Shown: piece after piece, positions 1 through 12,620 of the stretch
Numbering within the stretch: the stretch's first letter is position 1
How the letters are laid out: the number at the start of each line of letters is the position of its first letter
Assembly (NCBI GenBank): GCA_037179385.1
Contig: CM074185.1
Location: forward strand, 5,699,371 to 5,763,370
DNA length: 64,000 nt
Direction of reading: 5' to 3'
DNA from: Holothuria scabra
Lineage: Eukaryota; Echinodermata; Holothuroidea; Aspidochirotida; Holothuriidae
Notes under the pieces: model-generated
Seen by the model: only the letters and a program-made list of their open reading frames with translations
Databases searched by the model: none
What the model was told of the DNA's origin: nothing
Position numbers and translations under genes: made by a program

Positions 1-123
1 TGTCCTTGTTGAAGGAGTGTTATGTGTCGTGGACGGTTAAGCAGGTCCCAACTGAACTATGTCTAAAAACACCCTGTACTCATCCCATCAGATCGTCACG
101 TGACTCATCATAGGCTCATCATA

Positions 124-1221
124 GAACATCATCACTTATTGGTGGGTCACATGGGAGCTGGTAAGATTTGGACTTCTCTGCGAAACCATTATTGGATTAT
201 GCGAGGAGGAGCTAACGTGAGAAAGGTCACCGGCAAATGTCTCGCCTGTAGGAAAAGAAATGCTTTGCCAGGGTGAGCAATACATGGCAGACCTTCCAGA
301 ACCCCGGGTAACAGCAGAGAAACCACATTTCTCCTCTATAGGTGTCGATTTATTTGAACCACTTTTAGTCAAACGAGGCCGCAGTTTAGTTAAGACAAGG
401 GACTGCATATTCACATGTCCGGCTATTCGAGCCGTCCACATTGAATTAGTCGATTCTATGGACACCGACTCATTCATCAATGCTTTGAGAAGGTTCATTA
501 GCAGAGGAGGTCAACCAGAGAGAATTTTAGTGACAACGGAACCAATTTCAAAGCGGGGACAAGGAGTTAAGAGAGGCTCTAGTGGGGTTGGATGAGAACA
601 ACATTTGCCGTCACTCAGTTAGAAAAGGCATAGAATGAAGTTTCACCCCACCCACGGCCAGCCATATGGGTGGAGTATGGGAGCGTATCATAAGGTCAGT
701 CAGACGTGTAATGAAAGTTTTGCTAAAAGGGCAAACAGTAACGCGCAACGTACTTGAGACGACTCTGACAGAAGTGGAAGCCATTTTGAATTCCAGGCCA
801 CTCACACAAATGGGTATTGACCCCAAAGGTAACGAACCACTGACTCCGAATCATCTTCTCTTACTGAGAGACTCACCCAATCTTTCCCCGGGTTATTTTG
901 ACAAAATTGATGGTTATGGTAGGCGTCGTTGGCGTCAGTGTCAATTTTTGGTAAACCAGTTTTGGAAACGCTGGGTCCAAGTGTACCTCCCATTGTAACA
1001 GGAACGTGGAAAATAGTACAAAAAGTGTAGAAATTATAAGGAGAATGATTTAGCCCTCTTGGTAGAAGAAGGTATACCCAGGGGGAATATGGTCTCTCGG
1101 CAGGGTAGTACAAGTGTTCCCTGACAAAAAAGGCTTAGTCCGACAAGTTGATGTACTGGTTGGACATAAGTATTTCAGGCGTCCAATTTCAAAGCTTTGT
1201 TTACTGGAGTCTCATGACTAG
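124..1221 (+). pseudogene. BEL/Pao retrotransposon pol relic, integrase end
   Basis: This is the 3' part of a BEL/Pao-type pol gene. At 130-273 the translation gives an integrase zinc-binding region (GHMGAG, YWI, then CLAC). From 260 another frame carries the catalytic core: GVDLFEP supplies the first acidic residue, followed by RAVHIELV and DTDSFINALRRFIS. The stretch that normally holds the second catalytic Asp (a DNGTNF-type motif) reads LVTTEPISK and is out of frame. At 666 a new frame gives [15 protein letters not shown] with the catalytic Glu, then [17 protein letters not shown] and a C-terminal tail ending LCLLESHD at a TAG (1219-1221). At least three frame changes are needed, so it is dead. 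Similarity to BEL/Pao integrases is family knowledge; the frame breaks are seen directly. Confidence 0.88.
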
Positions 1222-1907
1222 AGAGAATCCAGTGCGGTTGGTAAATGTATTTTTGTGTTTGTAGCTTCGGTTGTGAAATTTACTATTGCTTTGATTGTGT
1301 TTTTGTACAATTATTTTATCTTTAATTCTTTGTCAACATGTATTACGTGATGAGGTGTGCCCCACCGGCAATTAGAAATGTAAATTAGTGAGTGGCTTTT
1401 TTGAAATTGCTATGAACATTAAATATATGTAGTTGTTTGTTAATGTTATTGAGGAATAAGTCACTGGAAGTGAACTTATTGGGACCGGTTTGTTGTGGCA
1501 GGTTAAGTTACCCGTAATAGGTCGTGCACGTTGCTCATGGTACGAGAACATAGTTTGCGACCTCTTAGTGTTCTTTATCTAAATGCAGTCAAGTGTTACT
1601 GCCTACGTGTTGCTAACTAGGTGCGGCTTCCTGATCGTCGTATCAGACCTTCGCAGTTCTCCACTTAGCATAATGAAACAAAGGCGGCTATCGAGAGCTA
1701 TAATTCGTGTTCAGGAGGCGCAACAACTGGTAATAATCCTTTCTACCTTATTTATTATTTCTTAGTTTTTGGGTGTTTTAGCGATAGTTTTGGCTGTACA
1801 TGTCTGAAATTATCTAGAATATCTATCCAATCTCCTGGAAACGTCGGCTTCAGTGCCGCATCCATATGTACGATGTGAATTAATCTTTAAAATGCCCGTC
1901 TTGCAGA

Positions 1908-1910
<3 letters not shown>
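1222..1910 (+). repeat. Post-integrase region with candidate BEL/Pao 3' LTR
   Basis: The non-coding stretch after the integrase stop is where a 3' LTR would lie. A possible LTR start is TGTTGTGGCAGG at 1491, just after a purine-containing stretch, and a possible CA end lies at about 1910 before the (TA)n tract. The 5' LTR would lie outside the window, so no pair can be compared and the boundaries are a guess. Confidence 0.3.
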
Positions 1911-1996
<86 letters not shown>

Positions 1997-2009
1997 ATAT
2001 ATATATATT
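1911..2009. repeat. (TA)n microsatellite
   Basis: About 99 bp of nearly pure TA, broken once by TTT at about 1982-1984. It lies at the 3' side of the minus-strand tRNA-like SINE described next. Confidence 0.98.
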
Positions 2010-2275
2010 GGTAATAATAAATAATATAAATCAAATTGGTAAAGCTGGAAAATTTGGCTGAGGTGAAAAAACGATGTTGACTCCACCGGGATTCGAACTC
2101 GGGACCTCCCGCTTTCTAGCGCGAACGCTCTAACCACTGAGCCATGAAGCCAAGTTGGTTTGGCCTCTGTTCAAATGACAGATGAAGCAACTCGCAATTC
2201 ACCTCCTGAGCAGGCGCCTAATTTTTTGGAACAACGCTAGTTCTCGTTTGACGCAAGCCCAACCAAAGATCAAAA
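2010..2275 (-). repeat. tRNA-derived SINE family A, copy 1
   Basis: This minus-strand dispersed repeat shares its body with 47575-47790: both have AGCTGGAAAAT, then the tRNA-like part, then CAATTCACCT or CAGTTCACCT, and similar flanks beyond. The minus-strand 3' side runs into (TA)n here and into a (GACG)n-type microsatellite in the second copy, so a microsatellite tail may be a family trait. Homology extends to both sides of the tRNA-like part, so that part is not at the extreme 5' end as in a classic SINE. Confidence 0.7.
2078..2151 (-). tRNA. tRNA-like sequence inside SINE A (probably not a functional tRNA)
   Basis: On the minus strand a 74-nt cloverleaf can be drawn. The seven-base acceptor stem pairs fully if G-T pairs are allowed. 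The D arm begins GGCTCAGTGGTTA and matches box A. The T loop TTCGAAT sits in a box-B-like AGTTCGAATCC with one T-stem mismatch. The anticodon stem TTCGC/GCGGG leaves an eight-base loop instead of seven, so no anticodon can be assigned safely. The odd loop and the repeat context point to a pol III promoter of a SINE. Confidence 0.6.
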
Positions 2276-2296
2276 GTTGATGCTATCTAGCTGAAC

Positions 2297-3000
<704 letters not shown>

Positions 3001-4060
3001 ACGAAAACAAGTTCTTCCATGGACAGAAAAGTCCTGACTCCTATTGCAAACTGGTGGTAAGGAGACGAGATATTAACTAAGAGAGCGCCACGATCTACCA
3101 TGAAATGTTAAAAGCACATATGAGAGGCAAGCTTTTACTTATAAAGATGGTAGATCATTAGTTAAGACTGGTTTTAGGCATATTTTGAAGCAAATTGCAC
3201 CCCTGTGACTCCATTTTTCACGTTACACGAAACTGGTTACGCATGCTTTTTTCTCTCCTTAAACCGAAGCAATCTCATTGCGTTTTGCTTCCAGATCTGC
3301 TTTCATAATAAATGGTAGACCGCTTGATTAAACTTATCTTTCACTGCCGCTCTCGTCAAGTTCGCATGTATGGCATATTTTTCTTTCTTGAGAGAACACG
3401 GTAAATTAATTTAAAATGAAGTAATAGGCAGGATACAACAGTGCCTCTGTTCTCCGAAATGCACTTATCATGTAACACGTCACTGTTTTGAACTAATTTA
3501 AATACATGAACACGAACATCTTTCCAATATTCAGTTATTTTTACCTGCTAACATAAACAGGTCACTGTTGAGAACAGCTACCTGAACGATCGGCCGCTTA
3601 AACGTATTCCCTTTTGCAAATCACCCCATCAAGCCAAAGTGACACTTTTAACTGTGTGACGCGAGTACTTCTAACTTCTCGAAATTCTCACACTGCTCCA
3701 CGCGTGTTATTTAAGAGAACAAATTTAATAGATAATGGTTAATTTTTCGTGGCGACCTTTTCGGAAAAGTGTTTTCGGAGGCTTATAGGTCTGAGGATTT
3801 TAGCGTAATGAAATTAGCATAAAAAGTTGTTTTAATGTGTTGTTTGATTCATTTGTTTACATTCATTCAGAGTCGGGACGATAATAGAAAAAAGACTTGC
3901 AGTTATTTGCATAGAATTTGCAGCTCGTAAGCCATGGGCGGAGGTTTGGGCAGAACGTCTACCAATTCCACCTCGTAATCCAGATGCAAACTCAATTAAA
4001 ACATGTTTAAGCTTGGGGGAGACACTTTAAGAGCCAATGATTTAACATTTGAAAAACGGA
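3001..4060. other. No gene recognised
   Basis: AT-rich sequence with stops in every frame. I see no domain, RNA gene, microsatellite or clear repeat partner here. Confidence 0.6.
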
Positions 4061-4067
4061 AGGAGAC

Positions 4068-4210
4068 TTGTGGACATTTTTCAGACCCAGGTATTCGCCA
4101 AAATACGCTTTAAGGGACTGGGACGTTAGTTCAACGTTTGTTACCATGGCTTACCGTTCCACCGAGCACGACGACACCAAGTCCACCCCAAATATGCTAA
4201 TGCTGGGATG
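4068..4210 (+). pseudogene. Ty3/gypsy-like integrase relic
   Basis: The translation contains RDWD, then FVTMAYRSTEHDDTKSTPNM and LMLG. This matches the conserved stretch after the catalytic Glu in Ty3/gypsy (Metaviridae) integrases, where MAYRS, H, T, PN and ML(L/M)GR are typical. No other pol domain is found nearby and the frame soon degenerates, so it is an isolated fossil of about 45 codons. The motif is seen directly; the family call rests on known gypsy integrase patterns. Confidence 0.7.
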
Positions 4211-4349
4211 CCGTTGGACAAAGTTGTTTGTATTAGTCGAAAGGAAGCTGGTATCATGTTTTTCTATTATGGACTGAAGAAGAAAGCAAATGACAAGAAA
4301 TAATTCAGATACAGTGTTGCATTGACTGCTGGAGTGTGCTCACTCAGTC

Positions 4350-4380
4350 CAGGGAGGTGTTAGGAACTAACACCTCCCTG
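4350..4380. repeat. Perfect 13-bp hairpin
   Basis: CAGGGAGGTGTTA (4350-4362) and its exact reverse complement (4368-4380) are separated by GGAAC. No run of T follows, and its role is unknown. Confidence 0.85.
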
Positions 4381-5467
4381 CTCAGTTGAATAAGCCGAAT
4401 TTTCCTGGTAACTGTGCACAAAGGGCAAGAAGGAATCTAGGACATACCAGATAAGCTTAATAAACTTGAACACCTGTATGTCTCCGTGAAAAAACCGGAG
4501 AACAAGCGAAACGAACGCATATAAGTTAAGTGTTCAGCTCATTGCAAGAATCAAGTCAATCAATTGCTTCTAATACCGCAATTTTATCAAGTTTGGAAAC
4601 TATCTTTACGCTCGGAAGTTTTGTGCTTCATTAATATCCATTCACCCGCGATATTTATTACCGCGACTGGCACAAACTCTTCTGCTTATATACCATAGAG
4701 TGAAGCATTAAATCGTAACAATTCTCAAATCATTCTATTTGTTAGAACGGCTTTAGGTGAATGGGTCTCGTTGTTACCATGCAACCGTTTTGTTTTTCTC
4801 TTTGCGAGCTATACACCGGCCTACCGTAAATAAGAGAATACAAATTTCGCGATTGATAACCCATAGTATTCGTGACATTACGTTGGCATTTCACCGCTGA
4901 CTTTACTACATCGCTACTGATGAGACCGAGCACTTATCTGCCACGGTCGAAACGCGTCTAGCAATAGCATACCAGCTATGGCTTACTACCAAGTAAGGTC
5001 ACTCAATAACGTGTAAACCAGACCCATCCCTGGTTTCCTGTTTTACTATCCAATTTACCTCTAACATGGTAATTTGACAATTTTATACGATACATTATCA
5101 GTATCTGTTTTATCCTGACATATCATAACTTCAGTCGCGTCACTGAGTTCTGGAGAGTCGACCATTCTTTTGAATTCAAAATGAACTTTGTAGACATTGG
5201 CGGATCCAGAATTTTGACTTTGGTGGGGATATGGATCGTGCGAAGAATATCTACGAGGAGCCCCACCATAAGTTAGCACGTAAGCGTACCGGAAATGTTT
5301 TGAAAGAAAGCACATCCCAAATCACCGGAAGTGAAATTTCCGAAACCGCATACATTCAGTTTTTTTTTTTTTTTTTTTTTTTTTTGTTTATTTACAGACC
5401 AACCCATCCCAATAAATAGGGCTTGCTGTAAAACACTCTCAAGTAAATCTGTATTCTCGGTCAAAGT
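4381..5467. other. No gene recognised; poly-T run at 5360-5385
   Basis: The sequence is unremarkable except for a 26-base T run (5360-5385), which could be the tail of a retroposed sequence on the minus strand. I could not identify such a sequence next to it. Confidence 0.5.
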
Positions 5468-5788
5468 ATGATTGGGATGGGCGATCGCACAGACGCGTTT
5501 ACAGATGGAGCTTTGAAAGCGCTATCCACTATCTATCAAATCTACTTTCAACGGGTGCAAAATGACTGCACGGATGATGCAGATAGAATGCCAAAGTCTG
5601 TAAGGCGCAATAGACATATTTATGACGTCAAAGTCCGGATTGTAAAAGGCGAAACTACTACACTATTTCAAACTGAGACGACTGCATTTTCCTTTCAAGA
5701 TCATGGCTATAATTATGATTTAAAATTGAAATTACTCATACCAAAAAAACATCTGTCAGAAAACCTTAAAGTTTTAAGTGACTCTTAA
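5468..5788 (+). CDS. Unrecognised 106-residue ORF
   Basis: An ATG-initiated open frame of mixed, protein-like composition with charged residues, few low-complexity runs, and a Lys/Leu-rich C-terminal part. It has no signal peptide, transmembrane segment, Cys pattern or motif I can name. Neighbouring sequence offers no splice-linked partner. In an AT-rich eukaryotic intergenic region it may be chance, an exon, or a transposon fragment. Confidence 0.2.
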   Translation: MIGMGDRTDAFTDGALKALSTIYQIYFQRVQNDCTDDADRMPKSVRRNRHIYDVKVRIVKGETTTLFQTETTAFSFQDHGYNYDLKLKLLIPKKHLSENLKVLSDS

Positions 5789-8465
5789 GTTCTTCGTAAA
5801 AATTACAAGAAATACCCATTCTATACCGATTTGGGAGCGTGAAGAGCATTTGCATAACTTGGTGCTTCGTTTTTATGATACATGTTTGTGAGAACTAGAA
5901 CCGAACACACCTGCCTACCCATTGTTTTGAGGTTGTTGCTCAATACCTCATATCTCCATGGTTATTTATTTCATTTAGGCTAAATATAGTTTTTCATTTA
6001 CCGAAACAGAACCAATATTTGTTACTCTTGCCACAGTTTCAAAATTTGAACCAGTCTTAATGCGATTATGATTTTTTGTTTTTCGTTTTTCTTATTTTAT
6101 TTTGATGTTTTTTACAATTTCAAGTAGCTGTTTCCGTGAAAATACTTAAATTCTATGCCTGCAAGGAATGTTTATGTGGTTTTGTCTCCAACTCATTTCC
6201 AAATATTTTTAACCTTCAAATTTTTCGGGAGAGTAAGTTGGGCTCGGATCAAAATTTTGACGTGCTTCCGCTAGCTGCCCCCATCGGTAACCTCACTGCC
6301 AGGACCCTTCATCGTAGACTGATCTTTTGTAGAACTGAACCAATGCAAGTTACGTAAGAGAGATTTAACTAATACTTTACCACAGTCCGTGGCAGTATGG
6401 ACTTCTTCCAAAATAGCAAGATTATCATAGGGTTGTTTTGAGGCCCAAATAATTTCATGTTCAAACAGTCGCAATTATCTGTGGTTTGTTCTGATGAGAA
6501 TTTTCAATCAAATGATCGAACTGTGATGAAGTGGTAGGTTCATCCCATCCCACCTTCATGGAATGTAAGCATGTCAGGTGTATCTTTGCTAGGTTCATTG
6601 CTTCCAAAACAGACGCGATTGGGAGTTTCCGTTATACTTCCCGTTCACTCGCTCATCCTTGCTGTCCCATGAACTGATGAAAACGATGTTGGGAAGGGAG
6701 CAGAAACATTTTTTGCAGATATTAATTGAACAGATCTTGTACCTGATACTTGTAAACATGACTATTAACAAAAGCATATTCAGATCCTAAATTAATAAAA
6801 TAGCTCCCATACTGTTTCCATGCAACTAAGTTGTTTGAAAACAGCATCCCGGTGGATTATCGACATTTACTCGAATCTCTAGTTTCATACAATAATAAGT
6901 AGATACACAGCTGGGATAATTCAAGAACAAGACTCAAAGGGAAACTCAGAAAAATTGTATGAAGCTGTTCAAAAGACATTTCGAAAGATCATTACTTTAG
7001 AATAAAATAAAATAAAACCATCGCCTTAATGGTAATGGTTCTGGCGTACGCTTGGGCATTTTCACTTTAATTTTGTTCAAATGACTATCATTACACCGTG
7101 GCAAAAGTGAGTATCCCTTAAATGGTTATTTTAAATTGATACCCTCGGGTTCAAGTAAACTCAGTCCCTTTTGTGGTCTTTTTATCCTAGAAGGAATCTT
7201 AATACAATAGTTTAACTTGATATTACAAGGGGTAAATTTAAAATCCGATGAGTCTCTCTCAAGATAAAAGCAAATAGAGTTTTAAAATTAATTAACAACA
7301 ATGTGAATTTGAAACAAGCAAGACATCATATCTTAAAAGTAATCAGCGGTCTGTTTTTGTTTGCCTTTTAATTTTACACCCAATTTCTCTCCCGGAAATC
7401 CCATGTTATCAGAATGTGATTGAAAAAGTGAAATGATAACTTTACGAATTTGCATATACAACATGGGGGTCTTCAAGGTCAAAACAGCATACTGAAAAAA
7501 GAGAACTAAAAAATATGGTTAAGTGACGTAGCCACTCTGGACAAGACAATGTAGTCTTTGGTTACCTGTGTATTGATACTACATTCATACTAGCCTATAG
7601 TATAATTACGTTTTAGTTTACTTCTTCTAGCTTAGCAATGCCTTAAGCAAATCCAAAAACCCAATGGTTATTATATATGCAAAAAAAAAAAAGAAAAAAA
7701 GAAATTAAAAAATCGGACAAGAGGCTGAACCGCCCTATATACACGTTTTATACACCATAACCGAATGCAGCTCAAACGGATATATTGTAGCGCGCGGCTC
7801 TGCCCAAATTACAGGAGATAGCCAGAGGAAACTCTATGTATGTTTCCAAATATGTACAGTTGTCATTATGATCACCTTCATAAATCGAATATAAAATAAA
7901 TTTTGTGAACCAATAATTGTAAATAAATTGATGTTGTGAGTGTATGTAATACTGCAGCAAATACAATCGATCTGGAAAGAGGAAAAAACAGACCAACATG
8001 AGACAAACTTACTCTTTTAGGAATGAATCATATGCAAAGTCTCTGGATTATTTGAATGTCTACTTTATACCGTAATTAGACTGTTCAAAATTTAAATGTG
8101 ACTCATTTGAGGAAAAAAAAAAACCCGATTCCTTTAATTAGTTACATTTTCCACACAACCCTGTCACATACATGGCTGAAAAAGTCCACTTCAAAGGCGC
8201 ATCAGAAGTCAGGTGAGAGCTATATATAGTTATTGTGAGCAAGTTTTTGTATAAAACTTTGATAATCACTAGTTAATCACACCTCCGTGTCACCATCTGA
8301 ACTAGTGAGTTTTCCGCAGACGCATGTTGTGCTACATAGCAGTGAGTGACTCTGGGTGACCAAGCACTCTGAACATAAAAGTAAAAGAAAAAGTATCTCA
8401 CCTACATCGTTATCCTTAATATTTACCAATAAAATATACTGTAGACCTTAAAAGACCGAAAGTGA
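5789..8465. other. No gene recognised
   Basis: AT-rich, stop-dense sequence with short poly-A runs (for example about 7681-7709 and 8111-8124). No conserved domain, RNA gene or clear repeat structure is seen. Confidence 0.55.
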
Positions 8466-8479
8466 AATTATTTTCTACA

Positions 8480-8640
8480 AGTCTGGGCAAATGACATAGG
8501 TCTATATGTCCACAGAGAATATTGTTTCAACGTTATAGTCACACGTGGGTCGTCAGTGGCTTCCGACCTATCTAAACTAAATGTGTACTCCACTGGAGTT
8601 TGCCCCGTCAAAAGGTGTGGGTTTTTTGAGGTAAGTGAAA
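8480..8640 (+). repeat. Dispersed repeat, copy 1
   Basis: The stretch around GGGTCGTCAGTGGCTTCCGA, then CTAAACTAAATGTG and CCCGTCAAAAGG, matches 34510-34605 (GGTCGTCAGTTG, CTACACTAAATGCG, CCCGTCAAACAGG). It is diverged and non-coding, and the class is unknown. Confidence 0.5.
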
Positions 8641-9894
8641 GCACTCTCAAAGAAATCCTAAGCTTCAGCTAGAAGGAACGTCCCACAATAACAAATTGGA
8701 TCACACACAAGGGCCGCGTGCCGCGGAAATGTAATTATGTGGTTCCAGCATTAGTTTTGTTGCGCACGTAACAGACTCCGTGTTTTCGAACGCAATCGTA
8801 CGGAGCGCTGCTTTTAGAAGAGTATGTATGCATGGTGACATTTTTTTGCGAACACAAGCGGGTCAAGCGGGAATTTGGTTTGATTTGGTGTATGGTTTAT
8901 GATTTTGGTTAAGGTTAGCGTTAGAATAGTGATAGGTTAGTGTTTCTAGGATTCTGAAAACATTTTAACCCTTTTGAAATATAGTGCCTGTTTAAAAACT
9001 TTAATCATTTTCGGCATGTCTTTTATAAATGGTAGCCGGTTATTTCAACCTAATGCATACAAACACAAATACAAATTTGGTTGAAAGACCATTGTAATTT
9101 AACTAAACGTTACAACTATAATTTTTCATAAATGTGGCGTATGCAGTTGTTACCAAACAGTTATAAGATCGTGCAAGCAAAGGCTTCACTTGTATCCTGG
9201 TGGCAGTTTGTGATGTCGCGTCTGCTTGGCCCTCTTTCATTTGCAGCAGTATATCCAAGGTCACTTATGCGCCTATAGTGCTAATGAACCTGTGGGATTG
9301 ATTGATGACAAACATGAACTATGAATACTAGTAACTCGAGATTCACCCACAGGAGCTGGTAGACTTCGTCCCGGCGCTGCTCGTGGCTGGTTGAAGGCAG
9401 TTGACTGAAGGTTCTCGGTTTAGTTAATTTCTATTTGGTAATAATACACTAATTATACACTATACAAACTAGCGTGTGCACGTGCAAATATCAAACAACG
9501 CAATACAAATACAATTTTATAGCCTATCTGTAATAAGTACGCGAGCTGGTCTTAGTGGCTGTAAAACTACTGCCGCCCAAGAGCCAACAACCTATTTAGT
9601 CCAAACTATGTACATGAAGCACTAGTCAACTGATGCTTACTGGAAAATCTACAAAGAATAACATTGAAGACAAATCGCTAACTGGAACTCTATTTGAGCT
9701 GAGATGTGCCTGATGAGCCGTGGTGGGTCATGTTACTCCAGAACGCACACTTAACTAAAGCTGCATACTGGTGTACATACTACAACTTTGCAATGCCACT
9801 AATATTCCACAGTGAGTGGCGGTATTTCTACAGCAAATTCATACAGCGGGTAGATTTGGCCTACAAAACCTTCCGTAAAGTGCGGCAATAGTGC
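8641..9894. other. No gene recognised
   Basis: Includes a CpG-containing patch (about 8710-8820) and a 61-codon ORF at 9706-9891 with no recognisable motif. Nothing can be supported. Confidence 0.5.
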
Positions 9895-9899
9895 CACTC

Positions 9900-10070
9900 A
9901 GTGAACTATATGCTAGGAAGGCGCATTTCACAATAATGCAGTGCAGCCGACTGAAGATCACGGTTAGTTTACTTCATGTCGTTTTACTTTGACCTGAACG
10001 ACCGTTTATGTTGACACATTGGTCTCCTCTTGTATCAACAGTATACTGCACACAGTATAGTAACGTACAC
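9900..10070 (+). repeat. Direct repeat, copy 1 (partner 12020-12195)
   Basis: Both copies contain ATGCTAGGAAGGCGCATT, GTTAGTTTACTTCA, GTCGTTT.ACTTT, CCGTTTATGT and TGGTCTCCT in the same order. This copy is interrupted at about 10078 by the hAT-family sequence that starts CAGGGGTGGCGCC; the second copy continues into different sequence. Confidence 0.75.
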
Positions 10071-10078
10071 CAACAGTC

Positions 10079-11790
10079 CAGGGGTGGCGCCGGGGGGGGG
10101 GGGGGGGAGTCGGGGGCATGGCCCCACTTCGGGGAAAACTGCCCCCCCCCCCCCCCCCCCCCGGGGGAGGTCGGCGGTTTCGTCGGGGAGGCCTAAAAAT
10201 ATAAAAAAATAAAAATAAAAAACACCCTACAAGCACTAAAAGTTATTTGATGGGCGATCTAGAACATATTCTTTGTTTTGTAATCCTATTTTAAGACACA
10301 TCGGAATCGTTTTTTCGGGGTTGCCTAAACATGAAAAACGTGAAAAACTTAAGTTACTAGATGGATAATCATGGTTTTTTTCTTTATGAAGAAGTTTTTA
10401 TCCCTTTCTAACGCTATTTTAATGCATAACTGAATCGGTTTTAAGCACTTCTAACTAGGTATGTTGTCCCTCATCCCATTTTTAATCCTTGCGCGCAAGG
10501 CAATGCCCCCGTCAGGGGCGACTACCCAACCCCTGTTGCTGAGATAATCCAATGTCGTCGGGGAGCCTTCATCTGCTTACCCACGATAAAAGATGTGGGC
10601 CTGATAAACTTCAGTCACTCCGGCGACCTTCTTAACTTTGCTTACTAGAAGGAAACTCACAATTCCGAATTATCCTTACAAAAACGGACGAGAGGCTGTT
10701 CATAAGCATGCTGTACCCAATGGCCTGCCATTTGGCCTGCCCGGAAAACCGAATCCTCACAACAGTAATGAACATCGGCAATGTCGTTTTCGGCTTCACA
10801 TAATGATAAACAGTGGTGTGAGATTATATCCCACGTAAGTCTGACTAAGAATTTATTTAAGGACACCTTGTAACGTGCCATATTTTCAAATACGTTGGAA
10901 GTAAAACCATTTATAGTCTGGAGTTCAGCCAGTCACGTAAAAATTTCATCTATTTTGTGAACCTTGCTATGAAAAAGTTCAGGTGTTTGTTGAAAAATCC
11001 ATCCTATAAGAGAAAATAAAAAACGTTATATGGGCGAAATCTGAAATTCTTTTGGGGTTACACATTAAATCATACTAGACTCCCGAGACCCCCCCGAGAC
11101 CAGAAATTTGCCGGAAAGCTTTTTTCTTCTTTACACGAAGATTTGAAAATTAAGAGCTAATTTCATTGGAGAAATATTTGGTTTTAATGGAAGAATATTT
11201 GGTTTATTGGTAAATTTACACTAATTTTTTTCTTTCCATTAAGTGATACCCCTTTCAAGAGCAAAATTGGTAGTATGCCTGGTGATTAATAGAGTTGGCT
11301 TTGATTATTTATTGTATGGAGCATCCATCAAAATTGGAAAAATTTGCCACTCACAACAAACTAAAGCTTATATTGGAGAAAAACTGTAGTTTTTATGACA
11401 GTTTAGGGGTTTTTGTTATAAATCTAGCCCCTCAGGTAGCCGGAATGGCATTTCTCAGACTTCTAACTAGAAATGAGTAGTCGTTATTTTGAGCTTTAAA
11501 ATGAAAGTGTCACTTCAGTAGAAAAAACCCAAATTTCTAAATGATCAGAAAAGAACCAGATAAAAGGTACTAGCTACAACTAGATGAACCAGTCTTGTCT
11601 CTTTTCTGGGGAAAACTATGCAACGGAATTGAAAACATACTATGTTTTTGACTGAATGAAGAATCTTGGTTGAGTTCCTTTGCAAGGCCCACATTGGACC
11701 AATGAGACGAGGGAATAAAGAGCGGACCCTGACCCTGTACCCCAGTTATGGCCGACATAAATGACACCATTTGCTGTCCGAATTTATCTT
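10079..11790 (+). mobile_element. hAT-family fragment (left half), copy 1
   Basis: It begins CAGGGGTGGCGCC, the same end as the complete element at 14716-20026. Sequence at 10980-11570 matches 15310-16500 in the same orientation (AAACGTTATAT, GAAATTCTTTTG, GGTTAC.C.TTAAATCA). The stretch 10550-10950 matches 16600-17010 in reverse. No matching right end with a target duplication was found, so it is truncated or rearranged. No transposase is recognisable. Confidence 0.65.
10091..10168. repeat. Long G run facing a long C run
   Basis: A G run of about 16 bases at 10092-10107 and a C run of about 20 bases at 10143-10162 are separated by about 35 bases that include GGGGGCATGGCCCC. The pair could form a very stable hairpin, or G-quadruplexes on either strand. 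Open frames here are Gly/Pro artefacts. Confidence 0.9.
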
Positions 11791-12019
11791 CAAAGACAAC
11801 GCTCGGTACGATTACATTTCATTCGGGGGCATTAAAATGTTATAAAAACCATGACATTCCGAATGTCCGCGGAAATTGAATTTTGGCGGCACGTGACCCG
11901 ACACTTGCGTCTTTTATGAATTGCGCGTTAACGCTAAAGCTTGGGATTTCTGTGAGCAATATACTTCTTACGTCTACCTTTTTTATGCCGTCATAGTCAA
12001 TTCTTCGTGTCGAACAGTG

Positions 12020-12195
12020 AACTAGAGACTATGCTAGGAAGGCGCATTCCATTATTATGTAGTGAAGCCAATTGAAGTCACGATGTAGGTTAGTTTACTT
12101 CAAGTCGTTTCACTTTAGCCTGCCCAGCCGTTTATGTGCTACACTGGTCTCCTATTGTGTACATATAATGCACACAGAACAGTAACGTTACACTA
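12020..12195 (+). repeat. Direct repeat, copy 2 (partner 9900-10070)
   Basis: Shares ATGCTAGGAAGGCGCATT and the following motifs with copy 1, then continues past the point where copy 1 is interrupted (AACAGTAACGTTACACTATTGG). It therefore represents the uninterrupted form on that side. Confidence 0.75.
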
Positions 12196-12239
12196 TTGGA
12201 TAACACGGTGTTGTTACGTTTTGTTACAGTGCAGCATGG

Positions 12240-12620
12240 GCACCGTTATACCACGTTTACGCGGCCGTGGTCGGTAACGCGTGTACGTACATTTTTTTTA
12301 ATAACAGTGTAATGTTTAGGGGGAAAGCTCAAAATGGCCGAGGCTGGTGAAGCTATTGAAATCAACGAAGAACAAGTCAAGAGAGCTAGCCTACGCGATG
12401 TACCACGGATCTACTGCATGTTTTAACTTTTATTCAGGCCATGGCTAGCATGGAGGCTCTGTCGCGGTTTTATTATAATAGAAGACAAGAGTCGTTTGTA
12501 GTAACGTCAGCGCTGGCTGCAGCCTGCTGAGTAATAACCATATAACGTTAGTGTTAACGTTAGCCTTATCTGATTACAAACCGGCCCGATTTACTGTTTC
12601 GAATATACTGCTACTGTTAG
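12240..12620 (+). other. CpG-containing patch with a 30-residue ORF, possible first exon
   Basis: The patch has more CpG than its surroundings (GCGGCCGTGGTCGGTAACGCG). An ATG in good context (AAAATGGCC) at 12334 opens a 30-codon frame ending at TAA 12424-12426, starting MAEAGEAIEINEEQ. It could be a first exon or part of a repeat. No splice donor or downstream exon can be assigned with confidence. Confidence 0.15.

Noticed and set aside
2078..2151. Functional tRNA gene
   Set aside because: Eight-base anticodon loop, T-stem mismatch and repeat context; kept only as a tRNA-like SINE part.
5360..5385. Poly-T as proof of a minus-strand processed pseudogene
   Set aside because: No recognisable coding sequence or target duplication next to it.
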